The notes: generated by a model from the letters alone, not told the origin. DNA of 64,000 nucleotides from Monoplex corrugatus (GCA_030674185.1 JAPXFY010000022.1:46356398-46420397); one strand, 5' to 3'; shown: positions 46,072 through 59,195, numbered from the stretch's first letter. Numbers and translations are program-made.

Positions 46072-46473
46072 ACAGGAGCCAGAAAAAACATGAAAGAAGA
46101 ATAAGAACACGTATTTAATACAAGACAAGACAGGCACAAATTTTCGGCCAATTCAAGCATACGATTATAAATAAACAAACACCAGATACAAAAATTAGGA
46201 GAAAAAGACTGAAACTTCCCTGCTGCTGGGTCCAGTGTGAGAAAAGGAATAAACTGACTGAGAAAAGGAATAAACTGAGTCAGTTTATTCTTTTTCTCAC
46301 AATGGACCCAGCAGCAGGGAAGTTTCTGTCTTTTTCTTCTAATTTTTGTATCTGGTGTTTGTTTGTTTGTAATCTTAAGCTTGACAAGGCCAGTTGGCTG
46401 AAAATTTGCACCTGTCTCGTCTTGTTGTATTACATATGCATTCTTATTCTTTTTTGTGTGTTTTTTTCTGGTT
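46072..46473. mobile_element. 400 bp fold-back (inverted repeat) sequence
   Basis: The two arms (about 46072-46262 and 46281-46473) are reverse complements over about 190 bp with scattered mismatches, separated by about 18 bp. Matching blocks include CCTGCTGCTGGGTCCA against TGGACCCAGCAGCAGG and AAACACCAGATACAAAAATT against its complement. A further piece of the 73 bp satellite (CCTACATTGAGTTTACAGCA) continues right after it at 46478, so it lies within that array. Confidence 0.85.
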
Positions 46474-46834
46474 CCTGCCTACATTGAGTTTACAGCAATA
46501 ATGTACTGTTTTATTTTCCCTGCCCACTTCCTTCTGTTCCCTACCTGTAAAATACTGTCTATAACAAACAAAATCTACACTTGCACATACGAAATTCCTC
46601 TTTGTACGAATATGGTGCTGCTTCTCAAAGGCCAAGCTTGCTACATACAGTCTTGCCTACAATGAACAAGCACTCCAGACTAGTACAACTGTTCAGCATT
46701 GTAGATCTACGATGTGTGTATAACACAGCTATCAGCATACTGTTCTAAGTTACTTCGAGTGCCGTTAAAAACCATGTCAGCCGCTTTGCCACTATGGTAA
46801 CATATTGCCAGCAGCGATATGTGTATGCTATGCA

Positions 46835-47185
<351 letters not shown>

Positions 47186-47509
47186 TTTCACTGATAGACA
47201 TCATAACAATGACATAGGAGTGAATGTTATGAATAACAGCTTAAGTCCATCAAGGCAACAAACAGTCAGTGCTACGAAAGTTCACCAATTTTTTGTTTTG
47301 GTCCTACAATGCACTACTGCTATAACAAACACACATCCATCCCCCTTGAGTTTCATTGTAGACAGAAACCATTGTACGTACGTATGTTGCTGTTCTTTAT
47401 CCACCGCAATGTGCACTCTGTATATATATATATATATATATATACACTCTTGTCTTTGGTGGTTAATCATACTCCTGCTGTTTCTATATGCCACCAAACA
47501 CTGACATGA

Positions 47510-48015
47510 CTAACAGGACTGTTACTGCATGTATGAGATCCTATCTTTGCGACAATATCAGTATTTATAAGCCAACTCGCACCTTACGCTCAGCTTCAGA
47601 TGCTCTTTACCTTTAGGTTCCTAGATTTAAACTTCCTAGATTTAAACTAAAAAGTGTTGGCCAGCATCCTTTTGCTGTCTCAGGACCATCTGCCTGGAAT
47701 AGATTTCCACTCTCCCTTTGCCTGACACCTACCCTTTCTACTGCCTGACACCTACCCTTTCTACTGCCTGACACCTACCCTTTTTACTGCCTGACACCTA
47801 CCCTTTTTACTGCCTGACACCTACCCTTTCTACTGCCTGACACCTACCCTTTTTACTGCCTGACACCTACCCTTTTTACTGCCTGACACCTACCCTTTTT
47901 ACTGCCTGACACCTACCCTTTCTACTGCCTGACACCTACCCTTTTTACTGCCTGACACCTACCCTTTCTACTTTTCAATCCAATTTAAAATCCCACCTCT
48001 TTTCCTGACAATGAA
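47510..48015 (+). pseudogene. LINE ORF2 C-terminal end, with an internal minisatellite
   Basis: The text DNISIYKPTRTLRSASDALY, then VPRFKL twice (a 15 bp duplication), then KSVGQHPFAVSGPSAWNRFP is the familiar C-terminal signature of Jockey/CR1/RTE-like LINE ORF2 proteins. It is normally followed by a short spacer and a KSxLKTHLF-like end. Here that end appears as FSIQFKIPPLF at about 47971. The spacer between the two is replaced by an array of 23 bp units. In-frame TAG and frame changes show it is a relic. Confidence 0.78.
47717..47975. repeat. 23 bp tandem repeat, about 11 units, inside a LINE relic
   Basis: Unit: ACTGCCTGACACCTACCCTT plus TTT or TCT. The final unit runs directly into LINE sequence. 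Confidence 0.92.
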
Positions 48016-48039
48016 TTCTACAGCTACCTTTTCCCTCAG

Positions 48040-48076
48040 TCTGTGTGTGTATGTTTGTTTGTTTGTTTGTTTTTTG

Positions 48077-48129
<53 letters not shown>

Positions 48130-48460
48130 TGTGTGTGGTGTGTGTGTATTTGTGTATTGTACGGTAGTCTGCATTGATTGCATGCATGTGTCTGGTGTGC
48201 TCTGATTTGAATTGTCAAGATTGGGCACCATACAATTACAAATACTCCAATTATCATCATTATTATTATTATTTATTATGCATGGGGGTACCATATAAAT
48301 ACTGTAATTATTATTATCATTTGATATTATGCATGGGGGCACCATAAGATACTATGATTATTATCATCATCATCATCATCATTTTTACTATATTATTATT
48401 ATCATCATCATTATTGTCATTATTATTATCAATATTATCATTATTATTAGATGCTATACA
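48040..48460. repeat. (GTTT)n, (GT)n and (ATT/ATC)n simple repeats
   Basis: (GT)n at about 48079-48160 and ATT/ATC triplets at about 48248-48450. A diverged duplication with ATTATGCATGGGGGNACCAT lies at about 48275 and 48332. Confidence 0.9.
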
Positions 48461-48569
48461 TGCTTATTCACATGAAGCAGGGCTCAAGCACAGGCATGTC
48501 TGGACACATGTCGACTTCATAGATTGGAAATATCTGTCTGTGCAAACCTCAATATCAAAGCTGGCTGAG

Positions 48570-48777
48570 CGTTGGAATGACATGCTAACGGAACAAACGT
48601 GGGTTCGAAGCGTGAGGTGTGCTACATTAAAACTGGCCTTCTTATTGCCCATCTTAATACAATTGTTATTCTGGTGGTGCTGGTATAGGATCAGATAAAT
48701 TCCCTCTTTCCTGCGATGGTTATCCCCATTGGTCCTATCACCTAGGGTGGGGGTGCCCACGTAAAACTGAATCAAAC
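48570..48777 (+). mobile_element. SINE family A, diverged copy
   Basis: It shares ACATTAAAACTGGCCTTCTT, GTTATTCTGGTGGTGCTGGT and CCTATCACCTAGGGTGGG with the pair at 4343-4862. The tRNA-like head is strongly mutated. Confidence 0.78.
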
Positions 48778-48971
48778 CAATCACCCAACCAGTAAACAAC
48801 AGAAAATCTTTACTTCTACCCAGAGTCAAACTCATGACCTCTCAACTGGAAGTTCAACATCTAACCACAGGGCCACATCACACCTGTCAGTGCTCTTTTT
48901 TAACCCTCATGGCTCCCTATTGCACTTTGATGACAGCCTGGCTTTGCCCCATTTGAGTGAACAATTTTTGT

Positions 48972-49078
48972 TTTGTTTTGTTTGCATACCGGGGCTATAA
49001 CCATTTCAAAACATGCACCATACTTCAACAGAAAAAAAAAAAAAAAGTTAAAGAAAATTAAGTACACATATCAAAGAG
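48972..49078 (+). mobile_element. Interspersed repeat family C, fragment
   Basis: It contains GGGGCTATAACCATTTCAAA and AATTAAGTACACATATCAAA, then is cut by the long (GT)n tract at the point where other copies carry a short CACAC. Confidence 0.72.
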
Positions 49079-50026
<948 letters not shown>

Positions 50027-50715
50027 AACAACGGAACGTTACATTTACAGGAAGTTCAGAGGGTAAATTCTCTCTGAAACTCTTACGTGGCAAAGTCCTA
50101 CCTTCTGTGATCCCCAGCCATAACCAACACCTACAGTGGTAATCACAAAGTGCAAGTACAACCATCAATTTGTCTGATGCTGTCCACAGGTGAAATTTCA
50201 TTAGATGGACAAATCAATGGTTGCAGCAAGAGATGCATGAAAGACATGCATAAGGAGAACTTGTTAGCGATGCTAAAACGTTTAAACTTAAACTGTGACG
50301 CCACCTCCAAGAACCAGAAACACAGACCTCTAGTCAAGTCAGCAGAAACTCAAAAAACAAACCACATTCCCGAGACAAATCAAAAATGCTGTACCACTAC
50401 CTGAAGATAAGCTGAATAAAAAAAATATTAGTTGAAGATGGAAAAAAGCATGAAATTAAAAAAAACAAAAAAAAAACCCAGCTTGCTAATCCAAGCAAAA
50501 AGAAAAACAAGCAAACAAACTAACATTGTGTAACAAATAAATAAACAAAATAAAATGAAATAAGTAAATATATGTAATGTAGGGTGGGGAAAAAACGGGG
50601 AAAAAAACCCCATGGTGCAAAATATAAAAAAAGGAAAAAATCTTCAAAAGCACATCTCCTAAACAGATGAGTAAAACAGTAAGAAATCCCAACATTTGCT
50701 CGAAACAACTGATAC
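50027..50715. other. Intron sequence; possible 29 bp minus-strand microexon not supported
   Basis: An AG/GT-bounded 29 bp stretch at 50102-50130 could be an exon on the minus strand. The flanking confident exons join in phase without it. The rest is A-rich. Confidence 0.35.
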
Positions 50716-50789
50716 CTTTTACATTGTCACCAACCACTGTGGTGAGCGAGCCATTAAATACAGTTGGTAAATCTTCTGTCACCAGGTTT
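50716..50789 (-). CDS. EMI-domain membrane protein, linker exon
   Basis: On the minus strand the exon encodes NLVTEDLPTVFNGSLTTVVG followed by DNVK. The donor is AAAAG|GTATCAG and the acceptor ends GAAGAACAG at 50790 (an upstream CAG at 50798 is an alternative). It leaves in phase 1, which joins the transmembrane exon in frame. The LVTE text repeats that of the exon at 59196-59297. NGS is a potential N-glycosylation site. Its entry phase (2, or 0 with the alternative acceptor) does not match the phase 1 exit of the 59196-59297 exon. Either an undetected exon lies between them or the acceptor is misplaced. An extracellular stalk role is inferred from position. Confidence 0.6.
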
Positions 50790-51109
50790 CTGTTCTTCTG
50801 CCTCGCCTGGCTTACCTCCCTTGTCTGAGTACCATCAATCAGCAGTAAATGGGTTAAACAGGTAAATCAGGGAAGGTCATTTAATACATACCTAATTACA
50901 TGAATATATGGCTAAAATATACAATTACAAGGTTAATGCACAGAAATTGAAAAATTAAAAAAAAGCTAGCTGACTACATGATTGAGGAAGTAAATGATCA
51001 AAATGGAAAACTGATTTTCCACTGTAACAAATCGCATGACAACCAGATGAAATAATGAGCAAATGATAAACCCTATGACTCTCTCAATCTATCGGTTTGC
51101 TTCCAACTG

Positions 51110-52757
51110 CTCTGTGGTGGCTAGTTAAACCTGCTGGATATGGCTACTTAAACCTGCTGGATATGGCTACTTGAACCTGCTGGATATGACTAGTTAAACC
51201 TGCTGGATATGGCTAGTTGAACCTGCTGGATATGGCTAGTTAAACCTGCTGGATATGGCTAGTTGAACCTGCTGGATATGACTAGTTAAACCTGCTGGAT
51301 ATGGCTAGTTAAACCTGCTGGATATGGCTAGTTGAACCTGCTGGATATGGCTAGTTAAACCTGCTGGATATGGCTAGTTAAACCTGCTGGATATGGCTAG
51401 TTAAACCTGCTGGATATGGCTAGTTAAACCTGCTGGATATGGCTAGTTAAACCTGCTGGATATGGCTAGTTGAACCTGCTGGATATGGCTAGTTAAACCT
51501 GCTGGATATGGCTAGTTAAACCTGCTGGATATGGCTAGTTAAACCTGCTGGATATGGCTAGTTAAACCTGCTGGATATGGCTACTTAAACTTGCTGGATT
51601 GGGCTAGTTAAACCTGCTGGATATGGCTAGTTAAACCTGCTGGATATGGCTACTTAAACCTGCTGGATATGGCTAGTTAAACCTGCTGGATATGGCTACT
51701 TAAACCTGCTGAATATGGCTGGTTAAACCTGCTGGATATGGCTACTTAAACCTGCTGGATATGGCTAAATAAACCTGCTCTTATGGCTAGTTAAACCTGC
51801 TGGATATGGCTACTTAAACCTGCTGGATATGGCTACTTAAACCTGCTGGATATGGCTAAACCTGCTGGATATGGCTAGTGAAACCTGCTGGATATGGCTA
51901 CTTAAACCTGCTGGATATGGCTACTTAAACCTGCTGGATATGGCTACTTAAACCTGCTGGATATGGCTAGTTGAACCTGCTGGATATGGCTAGTTAAACC
52001 TGCTGGATATGGCTAGTTAAACCTGCTGGATATGGCTGGTTAAACCTGCTGGATATGGCTGGTTAAACCTGCTGGATATGGCTACTTAAACCTGCTGGAT
52101 ATGGCTACTTAAACCTGTTGGATATGGCTAGTTAAACCTGCTGGATATGGCTAAACTTGCAGGTATGGTTACTTAAAGCTGCTGGATACGGCTACTTAAA
52201 CCTGCTGGATATGGCTAGTTAAACCTGCTGGAATGGCTAGTTAAACCTGCTGGATATGGCTGGTAAACCTGCTGGATATGGCTAGTTAAACCTGCTGGAT
52301 ATGGCTACTTAAACCTGCTGGATATGGCTAGTTAAACCTGCTGGATATGGCTACTTAAACCTGCTGGATATGGCTACTTAAACTTGCTGGATTGGGCTAG
52401 TTAAACCTGCTGGATATGGCTGGTTAAACCTGCTGGATATGGCTGGTTAAACCTGCTGGATATGGCTGGTTAAACCTGCTGGATATGGCTACTTAAACCT
52501 GCTGGATATGGCTAAATAAACAGGCTCTTATGGCTAGTTAAACCTGCTGGATATGGCTACTTAAACCTGCTGGATATGGCTACTTAAACCTGCTGGATAT
52601 GGCTAAACCTGCTGGATATGGCTAGTGAAACCTGCTGGATATGGCTACTTAAACCTGCTGGATATGGCTAGTTAAACCTGCTGGATATGGCTAGTTAAAC
52701 CTGCTGGATATGGCTACTTAAACCTGCTGGATATGGCTAGTTAAACCTGCTGGATAG
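51110..52757. repeat. 1.65 kb array of a 23 bp unit, about 70 copies
   Basis: Unit: AACCTGCTGGATATGGCTAG plus TTA, with variants TACTTA, TGGTTA and TAGTGA. Rare variants recur about 740-800 bp apart (TTGCTGGATTGGGCTAG at about 51590 and 52383; AAATAAAC with GCTCTTATGG at about 51768 and 52513). A large block of the array has therefore itself been duplicated. Confidence 0.94.
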
Positions 52758-52764
52758 GCTGAGA

Positions 52765-53126
52765 CCAGCAAGGGAGTTCACTCATGTACTCATGTACTGA
52801 GTTAACCCTCTACCTCTTTTGATCGCCTAATTCATTGTCTTACTTAATTCGTGTACTCATGTACTGAGTTAACCCTCTACCTCCCTCAATGGCCTCATTC
52901 ATTGTCTTATTTAATTCATGTATTCATGTTCTGAGTTAACCCTCTACCTCCTTCGATGGCTCATTCATTCTTAATTCATGTACTCATGTACTGAGTTAAC
53001 CCCTCCACCTCCCTGATGGCCTCATTCATTGCCTTACTTAATTCATGTACTCATGTACTCAATTAACCCTCTACCTCCCTTGATGGCCTCATTCATTGTC
53101 TTATTTACTTCATGTACTCAGTTAAT
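52765..53126. repeat. 67 bp tandem array, left part (about five units)
   Basis: Unit: TGTACTGAGTTAACCCTCTA, CCTCCCTTGATGGCCTCATT, CATTGTCTTACTTAATTCA. It continues after the LINE insertion at 54361. Confidence 0.9.
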
Positions 53127-54356
53127 AATCATGATGAGGACAAGGAATAGAATCAAAAGAGAAATAGCAGAAGAACAGTGTGGATTTGTGGAAGGGAAAG
53201 GAACTATTAATGCCATATACATCCTGAGAACTATCATGGAGAGGACGACTGAGTTTAATAAGGATTTGTATTTATGCTTTGTTGACTACACCAAGGCTTT
53301 CGATCGGGTAAGACATGATGAATTGATCAACCAACTGGAGAGACTCAATGTTGATGGAAAAGATTTATGAATAATCAGAAATATGTACTGGGAACAAACA
53401 GCTGCAATGAGAATATTAGAAAACAATGTAAGCTCTTTCCAAAACATCAAAAGAGGAGTCAGACAGGCTTGTGTTTTGTCACCAGATCTGTTTTCACTAT
53501 ATAGCGAAAACATCATGAGAAACCTAGATGAAGACCCTGGATTAAAGGTTGGAGGGAAAATGATAAACAACATTCGATACGCAGATGACACTGTGCTAAT
53601 TGCAGAAAATGAAAGGGACCTGCAAAACCTTGTGAATATACTAGAAAAAGAAAGCAAAGGTAAGGGGCTGGAACTAAACAGCAGGAAGACTGGAGTCATG
53701 GTGATCAGTAAAAAACATGAAATCCCCTCATGCAAAATAACAGCAAATGGCACAACCTTGACACAGATTGATAAATTTAAATACCTGGGAACATTCATTT
53801 CATCAGATGGCAGATGCACATCAGAAATAGCCGGCAGAACCGGCCAAGCCAAAACAGCATTCAAGAAGATGACAAGCATTCTTACCAACAAATGCCTATC
53901 AATTAACATCAGGAAGAGAGTTCTTGAATGTTATATAGAACCAATACTGTTGTACGGATGTGAGGCGTGGACAGTCAACAAGCAAAGCCAGAACAAGATT
54001 GAGGCAGTCGAGATGTGGTTTCTAAGAAGAATGTTGAGAGTTCCATGGACAGCAAAGAAAACAAACGCGACAGTTTTGATGGAGGCAGACACAAGTAGAT
54101 CACTCATACGGAAGATTAGGAAAAGACAGGCAACACTTACAGGCCACTTTATGAGGAAGGGGGATTTGGAGCACCTGGTCACAACAGGAAAGCTGGAGGG
54201 AAAGAGAGCACCAGGTAGACCCAGGGAGAAAATGCTGGACGGACTTGCAGAGTGGCTGGGGATCAGGAGGGTGGGGGAGATGCTTGGCGCAGCAAGAGAT
54301 AGAGACAGATGGAAGTCCATAATCGCCAATGCCATGCGGCTGGACACCTGATGATG
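53127..54356 (+). pseudogene. Non-LTR retrotransposon ORF2: reverse transcriptase to 3' end
   Basis: 5'-truncated copy beginning RIKREIAEEQCGFVEGKGT. Reverse-transcriptase blocks appear in order: VDYTKAFDRVRH (first catalytic Asp), RGVRQACVLSPDLFSLY, IRYADDTVLIAENERDL (the YADD box), LELNSRKTGVMVIS and FKYLGTFISSDG. The C-terminal region is LYGCEAWTVNKQSQNKIEAV, then RMLRVPWTAKKTN and IRKRQATLTGHFMRKGDLE. One in-frame TGA at 53368-53370 interrupts it where Arg is usual (CGA to TGA). The ORF ends at 54349-54351 and the element ends in a (GAT)n tail. The features fit a CR1/RTE/Jockey-type element; the exact clade is not decided. It lies inside the 67 bp minisatellite. Confidence 0.92.
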
Positions 54357-54360
54357 ATGA

Positions 54361-54512
54361 TGACTCATATAACCTTCTACCTCCCTCAATGGCCTCATTC
54401 ATTGTCTTACTTAATTCATGTACTCATGTACTGAGTTAACCCTCTATCTCCCTCGATGGCCTCATTTATTGTCTTACTTAATTCATGTACTCATGTACTG
54501 AGTTAACCCTTT
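54361..54512. repeat. 67 bp tandem array, right part (about two units)
   Basis: It begins TAACCTTCTACCTCCCTCAA and matches the array at 52765-53126. Confidence 0.9.
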
Positions 54513-55351
54513 ATGTAATAAAATGAATGAATAAAGAAAGTATTTAATATTTGAAATTAAACTGCTTGACTTTGCTTTACAGGTTATGCGAAATCCATGT
54601 GACAGACATCAGTCGATGACTTATTGCAAGTCCCAAACTGATTTATTATTCATTACAGAATTAGAAGGAAAAAACACACTATGAGAAGAATCATTCATGC
54701 GGTCAATTCCACTTAACTTCAAAACCTTTTATTACTCAAAGATAGAAGCATTAGGTACCAATGTACCTTCTTACTGCTAGTCCTTGCTGCAAGAGATGAA
54801 CCATAACAGACATAACGTAAAAGTTAAAAAAATTATCATAAAATACTGTCATGCATCAATCTGTCAAGTACTTTACATAATCATTCCGAAGTTAAAAAAT
54901 TATCATAAAATACTGACTGTCATGCATCAATCTGTCAGGTGCTTTACAAAACCATTCCGAGACAAAGGCAGACACATGTGAAACAAATACATATCAGCGG
55001 CACTCCCTGATAATAACAACAAAAGCAAGAATAGTAACAATAATGATGTAACAGTAGTACAAGTAACTGCAATGATATACATATTTCTGTCAAAACAATC
55101 AACTCAGTATGTAACAGTAGTACAAGTAACTGCAATGATATACATATTTCTGTCAAAACAATCAACTCAGTAATACTGCTGCTCAGGCCATGTGCACTTG
55201 TCTACCACTTTTCATTTAAACAACTAGCAGTGAGAAAATAGTGAAGATATTTTCAATGCAGTTCTAAAAGTGCACCATCATGTGTGAATTTCACAAGAAC
55301 ACAGCAGTTCACTTCTGTACAATGGCACTTTCCTTCTGGCATATGTACTTA
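54513..55351. other. No exon identified; two short tandem duplications
   Basis: A roughly 75 bp block with AAAAAATTATCATAAAATAC is duplicated near 54825 and 54895. A 63 bp block with GTAACAGTAGTACAAGTAAC is duplicated near 55048 and 55111. Confidence 0.55.
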
Positions 55352-56077
55352 TCATCATCACCATGTGCCCTGCTGCAAGGCGTCGGCGATCATGGTCCTC
55401 CACATGAATCTATCCCCTGTTGCTGCAAAAACATCTCCCACTCTCCCTGTCTTCAGCCACCCTGCAAGTCCGTCCAATACTTTCTCCCTGGGTCTACCTG
55501 GTGTTCTCTTTCCCTCTAGCTCTCCTGTTGTGACTAGATGTTCTAATTTCTATTTCCTCATAATATGTCCTATAAATGTTGCTTGCCTTTTCCTAATTTT
55601 CTTTATTACTGATCTTCTTGTGTCTACCTCCTTCAAGACTTGTCTCATTTGTTTTCTTTGTCGTCCATGGAACTCTTAACATACTTCCTAGAAATCACAT
55701 TTCAGTTACCTCAATTTCGTTCTGACTTTGCGTGCTGTCTATTAACATTCAAGAACTCTCTTCCTGGAGTTAACTGATAGGCATTTATGGGTAAGAATGC
55801 TTTTCATCTTCTTGAATGCTGTTTTGGCTTGGCCGACTCCGCTGGCTATTTCTGGTGTGCATCTGCCATCTGGTGAGATGACCATAACCAGATATTTAAA
55901 CCTATCATTAGTATCAACCTGTCTCAAAGTTGTGCCATTTGCTGTTATTGTGCATGAGGGGATTTCATTTTTTTTACTGATTACCACGGCTTCAGTCTTC
56001 TTGCTATTTACCTCCAATCCTTTATTTTTGCTTTCTATTTCTATTTTATTCACAAGGTTTTGTAGGTCTATGTGCTA
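55352..56077 (-). pseudogene. Non-LTR retrotransposon ORF2 fragment, minus strand
   Basis: On the minus strand the text from 56077 reads NKGLEVNSKKTEAVVISKKN, then CTITANGTTLRQVD, then FKYLVMVISPDGRCTPEIAS and KTAFKKMKSILTHKCLSV. After a stop at 55742 a decayed continuation (VPWTTKKTNET-like, then GRPREKVLDGLAGWL-like) runs to a (GAT)n tail at 55352. This is the same family as 53127-54356 but older, with a deletion (the LYGCEAW region is missing), stops and frameshifts. Confidence 0.88.
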
Positions 56078-57640
56078 ACAGCTACTTAAAATACTACTGA
56101 CAGGAAAATGCGCTCAAGTGCACAGCCTATACAGAAGTTTGTTCAGAACGACTACCCAAACCATTTCCTTCATCATCTTTCTTCTACCTGCCACTGGACA
56201 GGATACACATGTATACAGATTATGACTTACACAATAAAAGCCAAATGCCCTCAATATATAATACGGTAGGTAAGGTAAGCAGATAAAGACTGTTCATAAC
56301 CCAGAGGCTGAAGTGGAACAAGGTGGTAGAGACCTGAACTTTTCTCATGAGGTTGGTACTGACCTCTTCTCCCTAGCAATATTCATCTCTCACTTGATGC
56401 TTTACCTTCCCCAATCTTAACATAAGGTTAAGTACCCATTCACAGATGGGTAACTTCCAACGAAGCTGGTGGATTGGGAGTGAAAGGGTTAAGTTTCTGC
56501 CTTCCTGTCCTGGCCAACAATGCAAGTTACTGACATAGGGAGTCACAGGGCAAATAAAGATGACCGGGCCTGAGTCACAACTGTCAAAAACCCTCAGACT
56601 GGCTCCAAGTTCGGGCCATCAAGTGGTTTGTTGTCCAAAGGTCACCACTGTCAGCAGGCCAGGAAATACATTGCCAATAAACCAAACCTGTGCCTTACAG
56701 GCATAACTCGGTCACTACTCCAACTCATAAGGGAAGAGAATGCTGCTTCTGACACATACAATTTCTGCTTATGTACAAAGGGTAATGAATCAACACTAAC
56801 ACACGACACTAATCGTAACACTAACAGCTTCTAGTGTGTTCTCACTCAGTATTTAACATTTAGTAGGTGATAACTGAACACCAACAGGACTCTAATGGCA
56901 ATACTAACAGCTTCTGGTAAATTATCACTTAGCATTTAGCATTAAGTAGGTGATAAATCAACGCCAACAGGACACTAATGTTAACACTAATAGCTTCTGG
57001 TAAGTTATCACTTAGCATTTAGCATTAGGTAGGTAATAATAAATCAACGCCAACAGGGCACTAATGTTAATTAACACTAATACTAGTAATAGCTTCTGGT
57101 GAGTTCTCATTGAGCACTTAGCATTTTCCACACATTATGCAAGTCAGTGGTCCACCAAAATCAGTCCACTTAAAACCGACTGTAGCCAGTTCAAGTGTCC
57201 AAATGCTGCAACATGCTGAACCCACAGAGAAGCAAACAACAACAAACAACAAATAATATCAAAATGAAAAAAAAAAAACCCACTTTCCCCACATACACAC
57301 ATAATGACAACCAATGCAGTTCAAATACACACAACATCACATGCACTACAGTGTTCACGACTATCAATGCACACAGCAACAAGAGACTGCTAATACAACA
57401 TATCAATAAACACGCATAAAATTAAAAGCTTTCTCTCTTCCTGCAGGTGGGCACAGTCAACAAACAGAATATCACAACAGTGACTCTAGCAATGGTAAAG
57501 TACTGAATACATACATATATGTATATAGATTCTACTTATGGTACTGCAGCTTCTTCACGATGCCATTCAGAAAATTCACGAGTGCCTACTGTAGGAATTC
57601 ATGTTGTGGTGCTGCAAAAAAAATTCTAATTGCCATACCA
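56078..57640. other. Intron sequence with a degenerate family T copy and a tandem repeat
   Basis: A weak family T relic spans about 56425-56552 (GAAGCTGGTGGATTGGGAGT and AAAGGGTTAAGTTTCTGCC). No exon was recognised in the rest. Confidence 0.5.
56815..57125. repeat. About 85 bp tandem repeat, roughly 3.5 units
   Basis: The unit contains AACACTAATAGCTTCTGGTA, AGTTATCACTTAGCATTTAG and AACGCCAACAGG. Units start near 56816, 56900, 56984 and 57074. Confidence 0.85.
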
Positions 57641-58115
57641 GTCACCGTGGTGTAATGGTTAGCACAATGGACTACCGACTGGAAGGCTGCGGGTCTGATT
57701 TCCCATCAGTCCCTTAAAAAATAACTTCGGGATTTTTCGGCTCCAACCAACTCCTACCCAGAGTTCAGCATATTACAGGCTCATCGGGAAGACTGGGACC
57801 ACACAGTCGAGTCTCATCCATTTCACGGATGGATCACTGAGGGTGGTGCTCAAATCTTCTGACCAATACCAAAGGAGACTGTATCTCTCAGGCCTGGTTG
57901 ACACCAGGATATACTAAGATAGTAATCATAGAATACAACCGTCATGCAGTCTCAATCCCAAAGCAGCATGATTATCATCCTCATTATCACCATCACCATC
58001 GTACTGTAAAATATGTGCCAGTTTCTGTGCCATTAAGGTGAAGTAGAAAATGGGACGCACACACACACACAAAAAAAAGTGAGCACAAAGGAATTCTCCC
58101 AAAGTGTGGTGATTC
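57641..58115 (+). mobile_element. SINE family B, full-length-like copy
   Basis: Head GTCACCGTGGTGTAATGGTT (A box) and GCTGCGGGTCTGATTTCCCA (degenerate B box). The body has GATTTTTCGGCTCCAACCAA and CAGGCCTGGTTGACACCAGG, and the end is TGTGGTGATTCTA plus an A-rich tail. Confidence 0.87.
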
Positions 58116-59195
58116 TAAAAAAATAAACAAACAAACAAAACAAAACATTAAAATGCTGTTTTGGGAGCTGAAAATGTGACCACCTTGCATATCTATGAAA
58201 TATATTATTCAACTCATTTGACTGACTTCAGATTATTGAAGGGATGAAGGTAAACAGCAACAATGCCAACATTACACAGACAAATTATTAACCCTTTCAG
58301 CCCTGTCTGTGCTAAAAGCTCACTCAAAACCGTATAAAAAATGGTGCTTGCTTACAAGGAAAGGAACAAGAACAAAATAACCAATCTCCTTGTATCTTCA
58401 TTTCACAATCTATGACTCTAGTATAGCAGAAACATGACTAATCTTTATAACAAACTGAATCAAAGTCACAATAAGCAAGGAAAAGGTAGCACAAATATTC
58501 TGCCTATCTCGGATATAGGCTGAAGACTGAGTGAATTTACCCTTTCGAGATACTGCTGCCCAAGACCAACAGTGCTTCTGCTTGAGACTGGCTACTTCCT
58601 CGGCTGCATACCTCTAGTGTTTCCACATTTTCATAGTAAAACAATCAAAGAAAGACTGACAAATGCAACTGACACATTGGCTGCAAAACTAGTAATTGGA
58701 AAAACATGGTCTGGATTGAAAAATACTGGATGGGGACAACTTTGGTCTTGGAGTTCATTGATACGAGTAGATTCTGAAGTTGGTGCCGAGTTATCTCGTA
58801 ATTCATTAACTATGAATTAAACAGTCTGTCTACATGTACAAAGCGGACTGCATGGGTAAATCATGTACATTTCAAAACTTGACAATTTCATGAACTAAAT
58901 GAAAAAAAAAAAAAAAAAAAAAACAGAACCCCCCCCCCCCCCCTGTTTTCCAGGAAAAATACTTGCTGGGTCATCAATCATTCATTTTAGATTCAGGAGG
59001 GCTTTCAAACTTATGTAAAAACTAGGTCACCAAATCATCTATGAAAACAGTTTACAACCTCACATATACAGTGTCAATAGTATTTGACAATCCTCTAATA
59101 CAACAATAACAATCACAGCAACACACACTGTAACTACATGTCTATGACAAGGCACATCGTGGGGAAAAAAACAACAGCCTTACAACACAGAGTAC
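58116..59195. other. Intron sequence, no exon seen; poly-A and poly-C runs
   Basis: An A-run near 58901-58923 followed by a C-run near 58929-58942. TTAACCCTTTCAGCCCTG near 58289 resembles a TTAA-type element end, but no partner was found. An 82-codon frame at 58572-58820 has no recognisable domain. Confidence 0.4.

Noticed and set aside
50102..50130. 29 bp microexon of the EMI gene
   Set aside because: Including it breaks the phase with the transmembrane exon, whereas the flanking exons join in phase without it.
58572..58820. 82-codon frame resembling a transposase remnant
   Set aside because: No catalytic or family motif could be identified and no terminal repeats were paired.
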